Origin: a candidate division WOR-1 bacterium RIFOXYB2_FULL_48_7
GTDB lineage: Bacteria > Margulisbacteria > WOR-1 > O2-12-FULL-45-9 > XYB2-FULL-48-7
Length of the DNA stretch: 7,929 nucleotides
Assembly: GCA_001771615.1 (NCBI GenBank)
Contig: MEUF01000014.1
Location: 1 to 7,929 of the forward strand
Reading direction: 5' to 3'
Below the pieces are notes generated by a model, which was given only the letters and a program-made list of their open reading frames with translations, did not search any database and was not told where the DNA came from. Below, piece after piece: positions 5,914 through 7,929 of the stretch. Both the position numbers and the translations under genes were made by a program. How positions within the stretch are numbered: the first letter of the stretch is position 1; the number at the start of each line of letters is the position of its first letter.

Positions 5914-7386
5914 ATGGTTGACGTTTTACTTTTTATAGCCGGTTTATGCTTGGCGATTTTGTCTTTTCCAGCTAGAGAGATTTGGTTGGGCGGCTTTGCA
6001 TGGATAGCCTTTGTCCCATTAATTTATTTGACCGAAAAGCATGAGATCCGAGACCGTTTTCTGATCAACTGGCTATTTTTTTATCTGGCTTTTCTATTTC
6101 TCTTCTGGTTAAATCCAACCTCCCAAGCCAGCCGTTTTGAAAATAGCATAGTAATAGTCCCTTTATTTATCCTATTCTTTCTCTTTCCGGTGGTTTGCAC
6201 GTTGGTAATATTATTAGCTAAGCATACTGCCAGCAAGTTCCCGATATTTTCCCGGCCATTTATCTATGCCGGTATTTGGCTATCCTTCGAATACATAATG
6301 ACAGTGATCCCTTATGGTTTTCCGTTGTCTATGGCCATTACTCAAGCCAATCTGCCCTTTCTACTGCAAACTGTGCCCGCACTTGGGATATATGGGATCA
6401 GCTTTTTGCTGATGACGGTTAATGCGGCCTTAGCACTCGCCTGGTTATATCGCCAACGACAATTGCTGATGATCGCAGTGGCCATATTTACCATAAATCT
6501 ATTCTGGGGAATCTTTTCTCTTCAACTGGCTGAACCCATCAAGCACCCGATCACTATTGGTATAATTCAGCCCAACAAAAGCTGGGAAAAGATTTTGCTG
6601 TCAAACAATAAGTTTTTTCAATCCTTGGAACTAGATAAAATGGGCCAACTTTCCCGCCGACTTAGCCAAAAGGGTCATCCTAAGCTTATTCTTTGGCCGG
6701 AACTGGCGGCAGAAAATTATATCTTACAAAGAAACGATCAATGGTTAAGGAATCTGGCTAAGGAGATAAATACCCCCTTATTGATCGGCACATATTTTTT
6801 TGACCATCAGACAAATAAGCCCAGTAATATCGCCGCCTTGATCAGCGAAACAGGCTCAACAATCGGAATATATAGGAAGAACATCCTTTTTCCTTTTATA
6901 GAAACAGAATTATGTCAGACCGGGGAAGAGGTCTGGCCGCTTGATTTTGACCGGGGAATAGATCAATTAGGGGTCATGCTTTGTTTTGAGTCTCTCCATC
7001 CCCGTTTGGCTGGCCAGCTAGTCGATAGGGGGGCCAGCCTCCTATTGTTGATGGCCAATGGCGCCTGGTTTGGCAATAACCGCTGGCCCTGGCTGCATAT
7101 GAGCTTTATCGGCTTTCGGGCGCTGGAGAATGGCCGTTATGCCATCCATCTTAATAATACCGGCCCATCGGTTGTTGTTTCTCCTCAAGGAATTTATGGG
7201 CAAATTCTGCCTCAAGGCAAGACAGCCATTGCTATGGCAGAAGTAGAAGGGCGAAAGGGACAAACTCTTTACAGGATGAGTCATGGCGCGTTTCCGATGA
7301 TCATTATGTTTATCTCAACAGGGCTAATATTTTGGTCCATATTTTTCAGCAAGGGGGTGCAGGGGGGAGTCGAGAAAAAATCTTAA
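5914..7386 (+). CDS. lnt: Apolipoprotein N-acyltransferase
   Basis: Lnt transfers an acyl chain from phospholipid to the amino group of the N-terminal diacylglyceryl-cysteine of lipoproteins, the last maturation step before outer-membrane sorting. The 490-residue protein has the expected plan. An N-terminal membrane region of about six to seven helices (about 4-202) begins with the family-typical LCLAILSFPAREIWLGGFAW. A nitrilase-like domain (about 212-450) follows, and a last membrane helix lies at about 459-478. The catalytic triad is complete: E263 in LWPE, K322 in YRKN and C357 in MLCFES. The supporting glutamates E330 (FPFIE) and E359 are present, as are the conserved GAWFGNN (383-389) and FRALENGRYA (401-410). 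Length is close to E. coli Lnt. The start is fixed by the family N-terminus, although no Shine-Dalgarno sequence precedes it. A lipoprotein gene follows 15 nt downstream, suggesting enzyme and a substrate are made together. Confidence 0.95.
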   Translation: MVDVLLFIAGLCLAILSFPAREIWLGGFAWIAFVPLIYLTEKHEIRDRFLINWLFFYLAFLFLFWLNPTSQASRFENSIVIVPLFILFFLFPVVCTLVILLAKHTASKFPIFSRPFIYAGIWLSFEYIMTVIPYGFPLSMAITQANLPFLLQTVPALGIYGISFLLMTVNAALALAWLYRQRQLLMIAVAIFTINLFWGIFSLQLAEPIKHPITIGIIQPNKSWEKILLSNNKFFQSLELDKMGQLSRRLSQKGHPKLILWPELAAENYILQRNDQWLRNLAKEINTPLLIGTYFFDHQTNKPSNIAALISETGSTIGIYRKNILFPFIETELCQTGEEVWPLDFDRGIDQLGVMLCFESLHPRLAGQLVDRGASLLLLMANGAWFGNNRWPWLHMSFIGFRALENGRYAIHLNNTGPSVVVSPQGIYGQILPQGKTAIAMAEVEGRKGQTLYRMSHGAFPMIIMFISTGLIFWSIFFSKGVQGGVEKKS

Positions 7387-7390
7387 TTTC

Positions 7391-7396
7391 GAGGTG
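7391..7396 (+). promoter_or_regulatory. Ribosome binding site of the lipoprotein gene
   Basis: GAGGTG stands 5 nt before the ATG at 7402 and right after the lnt stop codon. It supports this start and an operon with lnt. Confidence 0.75.
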
Positions 7397-7401
7397 CAAC
7401 A

Positions 7402-7929
7402 ATGGGAAACTGGCAAATATCAATTGGGTTAATGTTAGCAGGTTTGTTTATTCCGTTAACGGTTGGCTGTAGTCGGCCGGGCCCAACAACTGTGGTTGAT
7501 GATCTTGGGCCGACGGCACAGGAGGAACGGCTGGCCAATTTTGATGGCCAATTAGGCAAAATCCACGATGAAAGCACGGCCAAAACGGCTTTGACTACGC
7601 TGGCCGATTATGTCGAGGGCAGTCCTGAAGCAACCGGGCCCGGAGCCTCAAGTGTAAAACTGTTTTCTGCTAATCTGATCGACAAACTGGCGCAGCTTGA
7701 GGTCAAGAGCCGGCAGATGATCGCCGGAGGGGTCAAAGCCAGCGATGTAAACGCGGAGGAAGGGGTAATTACGATTGACAAAGTCACGAAATCGTTAAAT
7801 CAGGCCAAAGATCCCTCTATTCCGGAAATACAATCAAGCAGTGTGGAATTTCTCCAGGCAGGAATCCGCTCCGAACTTCCCAACATTGCTCCGTCAGCGG
7901 CGCAAAATGGCCCTGGGGCTTCATCGGCA
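7402..7929 (+). CDS. Predicted lipoprotein of unknown function (3' end outside window)
   Basis: The frame is open for 176 codons to the end of the window. The N-terminus has a hydrophobic stretch (about 5-21) ending in PLTVGC, with the lipobox cysteine at C23. The bases before C23 fit the relaxed lipobox pattern (L, T, V, G). The N-region lacks any lysine or arginine before the hydrophobic core, which is unusual for a signal peptide and lowers confidence in export. The mature part is hydrophilic, with likely helices at about 41-72 and 86-106. The hexapeptide GPGASS occurs twice, at 79-84 and 170-175, encoded by largely different codons. I recognise no domain and assign no function. Position 15 nt after lnt, with a good ribosome binding site, implies cotranscription and makes a lipoprotein identity more plausible. 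Confidence 0.7.
   Translation, partial: MGNWQISIGLMLAGLFIPLTVGCSRPGPTTVVDDLGPTAQEERLANFDGQLGKIHDESTAKTALTTLADYVEGSPEATGPGASSVKLFSANLIDKLAQLEVKSRQMIAGGVKASDVNAEEGVITIDKVTKSLNQAKDPSIPEIQSSSVEFLQAGIRSELPNIAPSAAQNGPGASSA

Noticed and set aside
1..7929. Search for CRISPR, tRNA, rRNA, IS ends, toxin-antitoxin or defence genes.
   Set aside because: No repeat arrays, transposase motifs, target-site duplications or recognisable RNA gene sequences were seen; every long reading frame is explained by the genes listed.

Overview
The window reads as ordinary chromosome of a diderm (two-membrane) bacterium and is dominated by cell-envelope genes. I put GC in the mid-40s percent by eye. A complete Lnt (apolipoprotein N-acyltransferase), followed directly by a predicted lipoprotein, argues for an outer-membrane type envelope. 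The hexose-phosphate mutase has an N-terminus that resembles cyanobacterial-type phosphoglucomutase/phosphomannomutase. Together with the gene content this weakly suggests an uncultured lineage near Cyanobacteria (for example Margulisbacteria/Saganbacteria), but that is inference, not identification.

Layout. Bases 1-1989 (+): the 3' two thirds of ftsX, then a membrane-anchored parvulin-type peptidyl-prolyl isomerase/foldase with a C-terminal TPR-like region. Bases 1990-5314 (-): a class A penicillin-binding protein transcribed first, overlapping by 14 nt a phosphohexomutase. This operon ends stop codon to stop codon against the foldase gene, with no spacer. Bases 5315-5490: the divergent intergenic region, holding an extended -10 promoter almost on top of the PBP start codon and, on the + strand, a strong intrinsic-terminator hairpin just before the next gene. 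Bases 5491-7929 (+): a small stand-alone sigma-region-4-like HTH protein, then lnt, then a lipoprotein gene that runs off the window. No stretch longer than about 180 nt lacks a gene.

How the genes fit together. FtsX controls septal peptidoglycan hydrolysis, the PBP polymerises and cross-links peptidoglycan, the mutase supplies hexose-1-phosphates for envelope polysaccharide, the foldase matures exported proteins, and Lnt finishes lipoproteins such as the one encoded after it. The genes are therefore functionally related, although they lie in at least three transcription units.

I see no mobile element, CRISPR, tRNA, rRNA, toxin or defence module, and no clear sign of an undescribed multi-gene system. 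The signals most worth a second look are regulatory. Two promoter-proximal genes (PBP and lnt) have no usable Shine-Dalgarno sequence and carry a -10-like hexamer 5-6 nt before the ATG, which suggests leaderless mRNAs, while the four other genes whose starts are visible have good ribosome binding sites. The small HTH gene sits behind a 17-bp terminator hairpin that could be an attenuator or the end of a short RNA.
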